From Streptomyces nitrosporeus (lineage in GTDB: Bacteria > Actinomycetota > Actinomycetes > Streptomycetales > Streptomycetaceae), in NCBI RefSeq assembly GCF_008704555.1, contig NZ_CP023702.1, forward strand, positions 434,001 through 498,000: 64,000 nt of DNA, written 5' to 3'. Position numbers and translations under genes: made by a program. Shown in pieces: positions 8,088-15,718 of the stretch. The notes under the pieces are model-generated. The model made no database searches. It was not told the DNA's origin and saw only the letters and a list, made by a program, of their open reading frames with translations. Numbering within the stretch: position 1 is the stretch's first letter; each line of letters opens with the position of its first letter.

Positions 8088-8708
8088 TCATCGTGCGGGC
8101 CCCGCGCCCAGGGCGCGGGCCAGGGCGTCGGTGACGGCGGCGGCATGTGCCGGCAGGTTCCGTCCGGCCCAGGTTCCGGCGAAGCCGAGGAAGTCCCGCA
8201 CGTCCTGCTGGGCACCGGCGACGAGTGCGCGTACCTGTTCCACCGGCAGCTCGGTCTCCGGGCTGCCGTCCTCCGCGTAGACGTCGAGAGTCAGCCGGAC
8301 GGTGTCGCCGACGCGTTCGGCCGCCGAGGACGGGTCGTGGCCGAAGGAGGAGCAGCCGGTGCCGTCGAGCACCTCCAGCCAGTCCCGCCAGCTGTCCAGG
8401 CCGTTGCAGCAGCCCGGCTCGACGAAGGCGGTGCCGGTGGCGTCGTCGGTCACCCGGAACCCGCCGGCGGCGAACAGGTCGGGCATGGTGAGCAGCCCGT
8501 GCAGGAACATGCCGAGCGGGTCGGTCGGGCACGGCCCGTGCTCCTCCTCCGGCTCGAAGCCGTTGCAGTCGGCGATGCGCATGACCGCCGTGCCGACCTC
8601 CGCCAGAGTCAGCTTCCCGTGCAGAACGAGGTAACCGTACGACTCGTGCTCGCCGGCCTGCCAGAGCGCGAAGTCGTCGGCAGCGAGGATCTCCGGAACG
8701 GGCTGCAT
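8088..8708 (-). CDS. Conserved-looking hypothetical protein, 206 aa
   Basis: 206-aa soluble protein starting at ATG 8706-8708 (MQPVPEILAADDFALWQAGE); a GTG nine bases upstream is an alternative start. The sequence is acidic, with 'PGCCNGLDSWRDWLEVLDGTGCSSFGHDPS' spread over residues 98-127, giving a cluster of Cys and Trp. This pattern occurs in uncharacterised actinobacterial proteins, but I cannot name the family. No membrane segment or signal peptide. Codon usage is normal for the strand, which supports a real gene. Confidence 0.65.
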   Translation of the reverse strand: MQPVPEILAADDFALWQAGEHESYGYLVLHGKLTLAEVGTAVMRIADCNGFEPEEEHGPCPTDPLGMFLHGLLTMPDLFAAGGFRVTDDATGTAFVEPGCCNGLDSWRDWLEVLDGTGCSSFGHDPSSAAERVGDTVRLTLDVYAEDGSPETELPVEQVRALVAGAQQDVRDFLGFAGTWAGRNLPAHAAAVTDALARALGAGPAR

Positions 8709-8826
8709 CACGATCACACGGGGATGATGCCGGGCCCGCTGCCACAGCGCCACGGGCTTTGCCGGAGGCCCCGGCAAGAGGGGGGTACGGTCGGCTCGCG
8801 GTGCCCGGTGCGTGCGGTCACAAGGC

Positions 8827-8867
8827 GCCGGAGCGCCCACGCGGCAAAGTCACGTGGGCGCTCCGGC
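8827..8867. terminator. Stem-loop terminator
   Basis: A 15-bp perfect stem (8827-8841 with 8853-8867) around an 11-nt loop lies downstream of the 98-aa membrane protein gene on the minus strand. Confidence 0.65.
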
Positions 8868-8891
8868 AACGCCGCGCGGGCGCGGCAGGCA

Positions 8892-8931
8892 GTGCCACCG
8901 GGGCAGGAGCGGTGCCACCGGATCAGGAGCG
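8892..8931. repeat. 20-bp tandem duplication
   Basis: gtgccaccggggcaggagcg (8892-8911) is repeated at 8912-8931 with two substitutions. A more degenerate third copy enters the end of the small membrane protein gene at 8943. Confidence 0.6.
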
Positions 8932-8942
8932 GTGGCGCCGGG

Positions 8943-9239
8943 TCAGAGGGCTGTGCGGCGCCGGCCTCCGGGGCGGCGGTCCGGGTCGAAGAGCTGGCCG
9001 CCCACCCCGGCCACCACCAGACCGGCGGCGATGAGCAGTCCGTGCCCGATGCCGATACCGGTCAGCAGCGCGGCCAGTCCCGCCACCAGCCACACCCAGG
9101 CGAGCGTGGTGCGCACGGGGCGGCCGGGCCGGGGTGTCCGTCCGGTCCGGCCGGCGGCGGGGCGGGGGCGGTCCGGGGCCGGGCGGGCACGGCCGGGCGG
9201 GGGCACGGTGTCGTGGATCCGTTCGTCCTGGTGAGTCAT
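8943..9239 (-). CDS. Small two-helix membrane protein, 98 aa
   Basis: An Arg/Pro-rich N-terminal half (about residues 12-42) is followed by two hydrophobic segments at about 45-62 and 65-80 ('TLAWVWLVAGLAALLTGIG', 'HGLLIAAGLVVAGVGG') and a basic tail. No recognisable family. It is divergent from the histidine kinase gene, sharing a 227-bp intergenic region, so it may be controlled by that two-component system. That link is inference from position only. Confidence 0.6.
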   Translation of the reverse strand: MTHQDERIHDTVPPPGRARPAPDRPRPAAGRTGRTPRPGRPVRTTLAWVWLVAGLAALLTGIGIGHGLLIAAGLVVAGVGGQLFDPDRRPGGRRRTAL

Positions 9240-9466
9240 GGTGTCTCCCTCCCTCGGCGGTTCCTCCGCCGGTCCCGGGGATCGTGCCGGTGCACCGGAC
9301 CGTCATCGTCCGCCGAAGGGGATGCCCCGGACCATCGGGGCCGACACCCATCCTGGGGGAGGGACACCATGCAGACGGGGTGCCGGCGGCGGCCCGGCGT
9401 GTGGGGCGCCGTCCGGACCGGCCATAGTGGAGGCGTCCCGAGCGTACGAAGGAGGCCCGGCCGGCT

Positions 9467-10420
9467 GTGTCCCTGTTCTGGCGCATCTTCCTGCTGAACG
9501 CCGCGGTGCTGGTGGCCGCGGGTGCTCTGCTGCTGCTCGGCCCGATCACGGTGTCGGCGCCGGTGGTACTGACCGAGGCCGTGATCCTGGCCTGCGGCAT
9601 CACGCTGATGCTCGGGGCGAACGCCCTGTTGCTGCGGCTGGGGCTCGCACCGCTCCAGCGGGTCACCCGCGCCATGGCGACCATCGATCTGCTGCACCCG
9701 CGTCCGCGTCCCGAGGTCGGCGGCCACGGTGAGATCGCGGATCTGATCGAGACGTTCAACAGCATGCTGGACCGGCTGGAGGCGGAACGCGCCACCAGCA
9801 GTGCCCGTGCGCTCTCCGCGCAGGAGGGCGAGCGGCGCCGGGTAGCGCAGGAACTGCACGACGAGGTCGGCCAGACGCTCACCGCTGTCCTGCTGGAGCT
9901 CAAGCGGGTCACCGGCCACGCCCCGGAGCCGCTGCGCGGGGAGCTGGCCCATGTCCAGGAGATCACCCGGGGCAGCCTGGACGAGATCCGCCGGATCGCT
10001 CGCCGGCTGCGCCCCGGGGTGCTGGAGGAGCTGGGTCTGGTCAGCGCGCTGACCGCGCTGACCACCGAGACCCCGACGCCGGGCGGCCTCACGATCCGGC
10101 GGCGGTGGGAGAAGGACCTGCCCGAACTCGGCGAGGAGGCCGAACTCGTGGTCTACCGCATCGCCCAGGAGTGCCTCACCAACACGGTCCGGCACGCCCG
10201 CGCCTCACTGCTGGAACTCTCCCTGCGCCGCAGCCCGGACGGGGTGGAGCTGCGCATCCGCGACGACGGGCGCGGTATCGGGGACGCCCCCGAGGGTGCC
10301 GGGCTGCGGGGCATGCGCGAGCGCGCGCTGCTCATCGGCGCCCGGCTCACCCTCTCCTCCGGCACGGCGGGCGGTACGGACGTACGCCTCGACGTGCCCG
10401 TACGGAACGGACTCGACTGA
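9467..10420 (+). CDS. NarL-type sensor histidine kinase
   Basis: 317 aa. Two N-terminal membrane helices (about residues 5-27 and 33-55) with almost no external loop lead to a HAMP-like linker, a HisKA_3 dimerisation domain with the phospho-acceptor His131 in 'ERRRVAQELHDEVGQ', and a HATPase with N box ('ECLTNTVRHA') and G box ('RDDGRGIG'). The GTG start at 9467 follows GAAGGAGG. The stop overlaps the response-regulator start (ATGA), so the pair is translationally coupled. The lack of an extracytoplasmic domain suggests sensing in or near the membrane. Confidence 0.9.
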   Translation: MSLFWRIFLLNAAVLVAAGALLLLGPITVSAPVVLTEAVILACGITLMLGANALLLRLGLAPLQRVTRAMATIDLLHPRPRPEVGGHGEIADLIETFNSMLDRLEAERATSSARALSAQEGERRRVAQELHDEVGQTLTAVLLELKRVTGHAPEPLRGELAHVQEITRGSLDEIRRIARRLRPGVLEELGLVSALTALTTETPTPGGLTIRRRWEKDLPELGEEAELVVYRIAQECLTNTVRHARASLLELSLRRSPDGVELRIRDDGRGIGDAPEGAGLRGMRERALLIGARLTLSSGTAGGTDVRLDVPVRNGLD

Positions 10421-11094
10421 TGCCCCACTCCCCCGCCGTACCCTCCGGCACGACCCGCATCCTGCTCGCCGACGACCACGCCCTGGTGCGCCGGGGGGTG
10501 CGACTCATCCTCGACCAGGAGCCCGGTCTCCAGGTGGTCGCCGAGGCGGGTGACGGGGCCGAGGCCGTCGAGCTGGCCCGCGCCGAGAAGCCCGACCTGG
10601 CCGTGCTGGACATCGCCATGCCCCGCCTGACGGGCCTTCAGGCGGCGCGTGAGCTCTCCCGGGTGATGCCCGGGCTGCGCATCCTGATGCTCACCATGTA
10701 CGACAACGAGCAGTACTTCTTCGAGGCGTTGAAGGCGGGCGCCTCGGGGTTCGTGCTGAAGTCGGTGGCCGACCGCGACCTGGTCGAGGCGTGCCGGGCC
10801 GCGATGCGCGACGAGCCGTTCCTCTACCCGGGCGCGGTGACGGCTCTCATCCGCAACTACCTGGACCGGGTGCGGGAGGGCGGTGACGTGCCCGCGCGGG
10901 CGATCACCGAGCGCGAGGAGGAGATCCTCAAGCTGGTGGCGGAGGGGCATTCCTCGAAGGAGATCGCCGGGATGCTGGTGATCAGCGTCAAGACGGTGGA
11001 GCGCCACCGGGCCAACCTGCTCCAGAAGCTGGGCCTCAGGGACCGTCTGGAGCTCACCCGGTACGCGATCCGGGCCGGTCTGATCGAGCCCTGA
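10420..11094 (+). CDS. NarL/FixJ-family response regulator
   Basis: 224 aa: a receiver domain (about residues 12-130) with acidic pair 'ADDH', phospho-acceptor Asp64 in 'LAVLDIAMP' and conserved Lys in 'VLKS', then a LuxR-type helix-turn-helix (about 160-220, 'LTxREEEILKLVAEGHSSKEIA'-like). I start at ATG 10420, four bases inside the kinase stop. Cognate partner of the upstream kinase; target genes not evident. Confidence 0.92.
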   Translation: MPHSPAVPSGTTRILLADDHALVRRGVRLILDQEPGLQVVAEAGDGAEAVELARAEKPDLAVLDIAMPRLTGLQAARELSRVMPGLRILMLTMYDNEQYFFEALKAGASGFVLKSVADRDLVEACRAAMRDEPFLYPGAVTALIRNYLDRVREGGDVPARAITEREEEILKLVAEGHSSKEIAGMLVISVKTVERHRANLLQKLGLRDRLELTRYAIRAGLIEP

Positions 11095-11103
11095 GCGTTC
11101 CGG

Positions 11104-11123
11104 GCCGGCCCGATCGGGCCGGC
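11104..11123. terminator. 20-bp palindrome, terminator of the two-component operon
   Basis: GCCGGCCCGATCGGGCCGGC is perfectly self-complementary and lies 10 bp after the response-regulator stop. Confidence 0.7.
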
Positions 11124-11200
11124 AGCGGTCACCGGGGCCGCGCCGACCGGCACCCTGTGCGTTTCATACGATTCTCACCGAGTGCGCTTACGGTTCTCCT

Positions 11201-12103
11201 GTGACCCAGATGACCCCTCCCGGCTGGCATCCAGACCCCGGGTACTCAGGAACCGGTCCCCGGCTCGAACGCTGGTGGGACGGCGGCCGGTGGACCGATC
11301 AGCTCCGCGTTCCGCCCGCGGCCGTCCGGCGCCGCCGGATACGCGTCGGCGCGGGCATAGCCGCCGGTCTCGTCGTACTGGCCGCGGTCGGCGGCGGCGC
11401 CTATCTGCTGGGCGCCGGCAACTCCGAGGGCCGTCCCGGCACGTCGGCCGTCAAACCGGGCTCCTCGGACGCCCCGCGCGGTCCCGGCGGCCAGGACGAC
11501 GACGGCCGGGACGGCGGGAGCGGCGGCCAGGGACAGGGTCCCGGCGGGCAGATGCCGCAGACCGAGGACGGGTACGCCACCGACTTCGCCAGCGGTATCA
11601 GCATCCCGGTCCCCGAGGGCTGGTCCGGCGAGTCCTCGCCGGTCGGTGCCGGGGTGACCACCGGCCAGTACGCCTGCCCCGGCGACAAGAGCCAGAGCTG
11701 TGTCCGCGGCGGGGTGTTCTCCGCGCCGGCCCAGGCGCTGGAGGTCACCGAGACCACGTCGAAGGCCGCGGCTCTGGCCGACATCGAGGCCAACGCCGAG
11801 CAGTCGTACGGCGAGAAGATCTACGGCGGGATCACCTCGCACGACGAACTGAAGTCCGAGGCGGTCACCGTGGCCGGCCAGAAGGGCTACCGGGTGCGCT
11901 GGAAGGTCGTGACGAAGAACGGCGACGACGGGTACGTCGAGTCGCTCGCCTTCCCGTCCCCGAACAACAAGGACATGCTCGTCCTCGTCCGCTCCGGGTT
12001 CGACGTCAACGACAAGGCGCCGAAGCTCTCCGTGCTGGACGACATCACCGAGGGCATCAAGAAGACGGCGGGCTCGGGGCCGGGTTCCGGCCAGGGCGCG
12101 TGA
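11201..12103 (+). CDS. DUF2510-domain membrane-anchored protein
   Basis: 300 aa. The N-terminus carries the DUF2510 motif 'PPGWHPDPG...LERWWDGGRWTDQ' (residues 6-34). A basic stretch and one membrane helix follow (about 49-72, 'GAGIAAGLVVLAAVGGGAYLLG'), then a Gly/Gln-rich linker and an exported C-terminal domain (about 125-290). The GTG start at 11201 has no convincing ribosome-binding site, so the mRNA may be leaderless. DUF2510 proteins are common in actinomycetes; function unknown. Confidence 0.82.
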   Translation: MTQMTPPGWHPDPGYSGTGPRLERWWDGGRWTDQLRVPPAAVRRRRIRVGAGIAAGLVVLAAVGGGAYLLGAGNSEGRPGTSAVKPGSSDAPRGPGGQDDDGRDGGSGGQGQGPGGQMPQTEDGYATDFASGISIPVPEGWSGESSPVGAGVTTGQYACPGDKSQSCVRGGVFSAPAQALEVTETTSKAAALADIEANAEQSYGEKIYGGITSHDELKSEAVTVAGQKGYRVRWKVVTKNGDDGYVESLAFPSPNNKDMLVLVRSGFDVNDKAPKLSVLDDITEGIKKTAGSGPGSGQGA

Positions 12104-12246
12104 CGCCTCCGGATACGCCCCGGCTGCGGCGTACATGAGGGTACGGGCGGGTCCGGGCCTCCTTCGCGGGGTCCCCGGGTCCGCCCGCGTCCGTATCCGT
12201 ACCCATGCCCGTATCCGTGCCCGTGCCGGCCGCTACGATGCGGCGC

Positions 12247-12972
12247 ATGCCCGACGATTCCGTGTCCCCGCCGCCCGTGCCCGGTGGCCGGGCCGATGTG
12301 GTGCGGTCCTGGGACGCCCGTGCCGACCGGTATCTGGAACTGTTCCGGCACGAGTGGGACACGAAGCCGTTCGACCGGGCGGTACTGGACTCGTTCGCGG
12401 CGGGGATCGGCGAGGGCGGCCGGGTCCTCGACGCCGGCTGCGGGCCCACGGGCCACGTCACGGAGGTGTTCACCGCGCGGGGGCTCGACGCGACGGGCAT
12501 CGACCTGTCGCCACGCTGCGTCGCCCTCGCCCGGCGCGAGAAGCCGTCGTGCCGGTTCGAGGTGGGCGACCAGCGGGACATCGGGGCGGTGTGGGCCGGA
12601 CGGCTGGACGGGCTGTGTTCGTACTACTCGCTCCACGACCAGCCCCGGTCGCTGCTGCCGGGCACCCTGGCGGCGTGGGCCGGGGCGCTGCGCCCCGGAG
12701 GGCGCCTGCTCGTCGTGGCCAAGGAGGGCACGGCGGACGGGGTCAGGCCCGATCCGCTGGGCAGCGGAATCCCGGTCTACTGGGCGGAGTTCACCGCCGG
12801 GGAACTGCGCCGTGCGGTCACGGCGGCCGGCTTCGGCACCGTGGAGGCCACGGTCCGCGAGGCGTACGCCGACGAGATCCCCACCCGCCGGGTCTTCCTC
12901 ACCGCCACCCGCGGACCGCACCCGGCGGACACGGCGACGGCCGCCCGCGGTGCGGGCGGCCGGGCCGGCTGA
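12247..12972 (+). CDS. Class I SAM-dependent methyltransferase
   Basis: 241 aa from ATG 12247. The SAM-binding motif I 'GRVLDAGCGPTGHVTEVF', motif II acidic turn 'GIDLSPRCVALARRE' and a post-motif 'LRPGGRLLVVAKEG' are all present, typical of the Methyltransf_11/25 fold. The region upstream (about 12190-12235) is a degenerate CCGTATCCGT-type repeat rather than coding sequence, so I reject the longer start at 12205. Substrate unknown. It is convergent with gap, only 13 bp apart. Confidence 0.82.
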   Translation: MPDDSVSPPPVPGGRADVVRSWDARADRYLELFRHEWDTKPFDRAVLDSFAAGIGEGGRVLDAGCGPTGHVTEVFTARGLDATGIDLSPRCVALARREKPSCRFEVGDQRDIGAVWAGRLDGLCSYYSLHDQPRSLLPGTLAAWAGALRPGGRLLVVAKEGTADGVRPDPLGSGIPVYWAEFTAGELRRAVTAAGFGTVEATVREAYADEIPTRRVFLTATRGPHPADTATAARGAGGRAG

Positions 12973-12985
12973 ACGGGCGGCGGGG

Positions 12986-14431
12986 TCAGGCCACCGGGAC
13001 GGGGAAGGTCGGGTACTCGACCCCGGAGACGTGCTGGACGACCCGGACGACCTGGCACGAGTAGCCGAACTCGTTGTCGTACCAGAGGTAGAGGATGGCG
13101 TCGTCGCCCTCGACCTTGGTGGCGCCGGCGTCGATGATCGAGGCGTGGCGTGAGCCTATGAAGTCGCTGGAGACCGCGTCGGGCGCGTTGGTGAAGTCGA
13201 TCTGCCGCTTGAGCGGCGAGGTCAGCGACACGTTGCGGAGGTGGTCGAGCACCTCTTCGCGCGTGGTCTCACGGGCGAGCCGCAGGCTGAGGATCGCGAT
13301 CGAGACGTCCGGGACCGGGACGCGGATCGAGCTGCCGGTGATACGGGCGTCCAGCTCGGGCAGCGCCTTGGCGACGGCGGAGGCCGCACCGGTCTCGGTG
13401 ATGACCATGTTGAGCGGCGCGGAGCGGCCCCGGCGGTCGGACTTGTGGAAGTTGTCCAGCAGGTTCTGGTCGTTGGTGAAGGAGTGGACGGTCTCCACGT
13501 GCCCGCGCAGGACACCGTACTCGTCCGCCATCGCCTTGAGCGGCGGGACGATCGCGTTGGTGGTGCAGGAGGCGCAGGAGATGATCTGCTCGTCCGGCTT
13601 GATCGTCTCGTGGTTGACGCCGTGGACCACGTTGAGGACGTCGCCCTTGCCCGGGGCGGTCAGCACGACCTTCGCGACGCCCGGGCGCAGGTGCTGCGAG
13701 AGGCCCGCGCGGTCGCGCCAGCGGCCGGTGTTGTCGATGAGGATGGCGTCCTTGATGCCGTACGCCGTGTAGTTCACCTCGGAGGGGTCGTCGGCGTAGA
13801 TCATCTTGATCTCGTTGCCGTTGGCGACGATCGTGCTGTTCGCCTCGTCCACGGTGATGGTGCCCTGGAACTGGCCGTGGATCGAGTCCCGGCGCAGCAG
13901 CGAGGCGCGCTTGACGATGTCCTGGTCCCCGCCCCTGCGGACGACGATGGCGCGGAGCCGCAGGCCGTTTCCGGAGCCGGCCTTCTCGATGAGCAGACGG
14001 GCGAGGAGGCGTCCGATGCGGCCGAAGCCGTAGAGGACGACGTCACGCGACTCGCGGCGCTCGATCTTGTTCTCGCCGGTGGCGCCGGCGACGGCCTCGG
14101 CGGTGAACTGCTCGACCGACAGGCCGCGTCCGTCGGTGCGGTAGGTCTTGGCCAGCATCCCGATGTCGATCTGGGAGGGTCCGAGATCCAGTGCGGTGAG
14201 CGCCTCCAGGAACGGCAGCGTCTCGGTGACCGAGAGCTCCTCCCCCTCGATCTGCCGGGCGAACCGGTGGGTCTTGAGGATGCTCACCACCGACTTGTTC
14301 ACCAGGGAGCGGCTGTGCAGCAGGATCGTCACATCCCGCTCCCGGTGAAGGCGCCCGATGAGCGGAATCATCGATTCCGCTATCCGTTCGCGGTTCTTCC
14401 AGTCAGTGAACGAGTCGTCGTTGACAGTCAC
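12986..14431 (-). CDS. gap: Glyceraldehyde-3-phosphate dehydrogenase, long form
   Basis: 481 aa, about 140 residues longer than classic GAPDH. The N-terminal extension (residues 1-130) precedes the Rossmann motif 'VVLYGFGRIGRLLARLL'. The catalytic Cys lies in 'SCASCTTNAIVPP' (about residue 285) and the C-terminal 'WYDNEFGYSCQVVRVVQHV' is canonical. The enzyme interconverts glyceraldehyde-3-phosphate and 1,3-bisphosphoglycerate with NAD(P). Long-form GAPDHs occur beside a standard gap in Streptomyces and are probably alternative isozymes. The GTG start is preceded by AAAGAGA. Confidence 0.92.
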   Translation of the reverse strand: MTVNDDSFTDWKNRERIAESMIPLIGRLHRERDVTILLHSRSLVNKSVVSILKTHRFARQIEGEELSVTETLPFLEALTALDLGPSQIDIGMLAKTYRTDGRGLSVEQFTAEAVAGATGENKIERRESRDVVLYGFGRIGRLLARLLIEKAGSGNGLRLRAIVVRRGGDQDIVKRASLLRRDSIHGQFQGTITVDEANSTIVANGNEIKMIYADDPSEVNYTAYGIKDAILIDNTGRWRDRAGLSQHLRPGVAKVVLTAPGKGDVLNVVHGVNHETIKPDEQIISCASCTTNAIVPPLKAMADEYGVLRGHVETVHSFTNDQNLLDNFHKSDRRGRSAPLNMVITETGAASAVAKALPELDARITGSSIRVPVPDVSIAILSLRLARETTREEVLDHLRNVSLTSPLKRQIDFTNAPDAVSSDFIGSRHASIIDAGATKVEGDDAILYLWYDNEFGYSCQVVRVVQHVSGVEYPTFPVPVA

Positions 14432-14623
14432 AAGAATCTCTTTCGAGCTAGGAGGCGCTCATATGGTAACCCGTGTGTGTTTCCTCGTCCGGAGGGGTAG
14501 CCCGCGGCCGGTCCGGACGGCCCGGAGCCCCGGCCCGGCCAGGCCCCCGGCCGCCGTGAGGCGGTTCGGGGCGGGTGCCGCCGGGGCCGGCGCGTCCGGC
14601 GGCACCCCCGCGCCTCCGGTGCC

Positions 14624-15532
14624 TCAGCGTGTCCGGCGGGTCAGGAGCGCGCGGATCTCGGAGGCGACCATGGCCGGGTCCTCCTCCGCCATGAAGTGGC
14701 CCGTGGAGACGGTGCGGTGGCGCAGGTCGGGCGCCCAGGCCCGCCACAGCGCCTCGGCGTCGTAGCCGAGGGCGGCGCCCCAGTCCTGCTGGAGGACGGT
14801 GACCGGAGCGGTGACGGTCCGCCCGGCCTCCCGGTCGGCGGTGTCGTGTTCGATGTCCACGCCGGCCGTGGCCCGGTAGTCGGCCACGATCGACGGGACG
14901 GCTGCCGCGGATGCCGCGAGGTAGGCCGCCCGCACCTCGGCGGGGATCGCCGAGGGGTCGTTCGTCCAGGCGTCGAGGAAGGAGCCGAAGAACGCGTCGG
15001 CGCCGGCCGAGATCATGTGCTCGGGCAGGCCCGGCGGCTGCGCCATCAGGTAGAGGTGGAACCCGACGGCGGCGCGCACCCCGCGCAGGGACTCCCACAT
15101 GTCGAGGGTCGGCAGGACGTCGAGCAGCGCGGCGTGGCTGACGACCCGCGGGTGGTCGAGTGCGGCGCGGAAGGCGACCAGGGCGCCGCGGTCGTGCCCG
15201 GCCAGGGCGAAGCGGCCGTGTCCGAGGGCCGCGGCCGCCCGGACGACGTCACGGGCCATGGTGCGCTTGGCGTAGACGTCGGGGCCGGTCTCCAGCGGCT
15301 TGTCACTGGCGCCGTAGCCCCGCAGGTCGGGGCAGATGACGGTGTGGTCGGCGGCCAGGTCGGCCGCGACGTGCCGCCACATGAGCCGGGTCTGCGGAAA
15401 GCCGTGCAGCAGCACGACGGGGGTGCCCGTGCCGCCGACGGCGACGTCCAGCTCCACCCCGTCGTCCACCGGCAGGCGGTGCCGGGTGAAGCCGGGAAGG
15501 AGGGGGCCGGTGGGATTCGCGGCGGATGTCAT
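14624..15532 (-). CDS. Alpha/beta hydrolase of the haloacid/fluoroacetate dehalogenase type
   Basis: 302 aa. Visible are oxyanion 'HGFPQTRLMW', 'CPDLRGYGASDKP', the nucleophile elbow 'GHDRGALVAFR' with Asp instead of Ser, and 'TGHFMAEEDP' with the catalytic His. Asp in the elbow plus the following Arg is the signature of fluoroacetate/haloacetate dehalogenases and epoxide hydrolases. In fluoroacetate dehalogenases a His-Trp pair binds fluoride; the corresponding position here seems to read His-Leu ('VGFHLYLMAQPPG'), so fluoroacetate is unlikely to be the preferred substrate. Divergent from a BTAD regulator. Confidence 0.8.
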   Translation of the reverse strand: MTSAANPTGPLLPGFTRHRLPVDDGVELDVAVGGTGTPVVLLHGFPQTRLMWRHVAADLAADHTVICPDLRGYGASDKPLETGPDVYAKRTMARDVVRAAAALGHGRFALAGHDRGALVAFRAALDHPRVVSHAALLDVLPTLDMWESLRGVRAAVGFHLYLMAQPPGLPEHMISAGADAFFGSFLDAWTNDPSAIPAEVRAAYLAASAAAVPSIVADYRATAGVDIEHDTADREAGRTVTAPVTVLQQDWGAALGYDAEALWRAWAPDLRHRTVSTGHFMAEEDPAMVASEIRALLTRRTR

Positions 15533-15718
15533 GGAAGATCCTTCTCTCGTGGCGTGCTCGCCGGTGGGTCCGGCGGGGCCCCCGGGTCCGGTAGGTCCGG
15601 TGGACCGGGCCGGGGACGTCCTCCACCTTCGGGGCGGTGGATCAGCAACCGATCAGTGAGCCCGGCGCCGTGCCGGACACGGGCTGCCGGCAGGGCACGG
15701 GGAAGAGCGGGAGGAACG

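Noticed and set aside
12190..12235. CCGTATCCGT-type repeats before the methyltransferase gene as an operator or CRISPR-like array.
   Set aside because: Repeats are short, degenerate and without spacers; likely simple-sequence drift. No CRISPR array was seen anywhere in the window.
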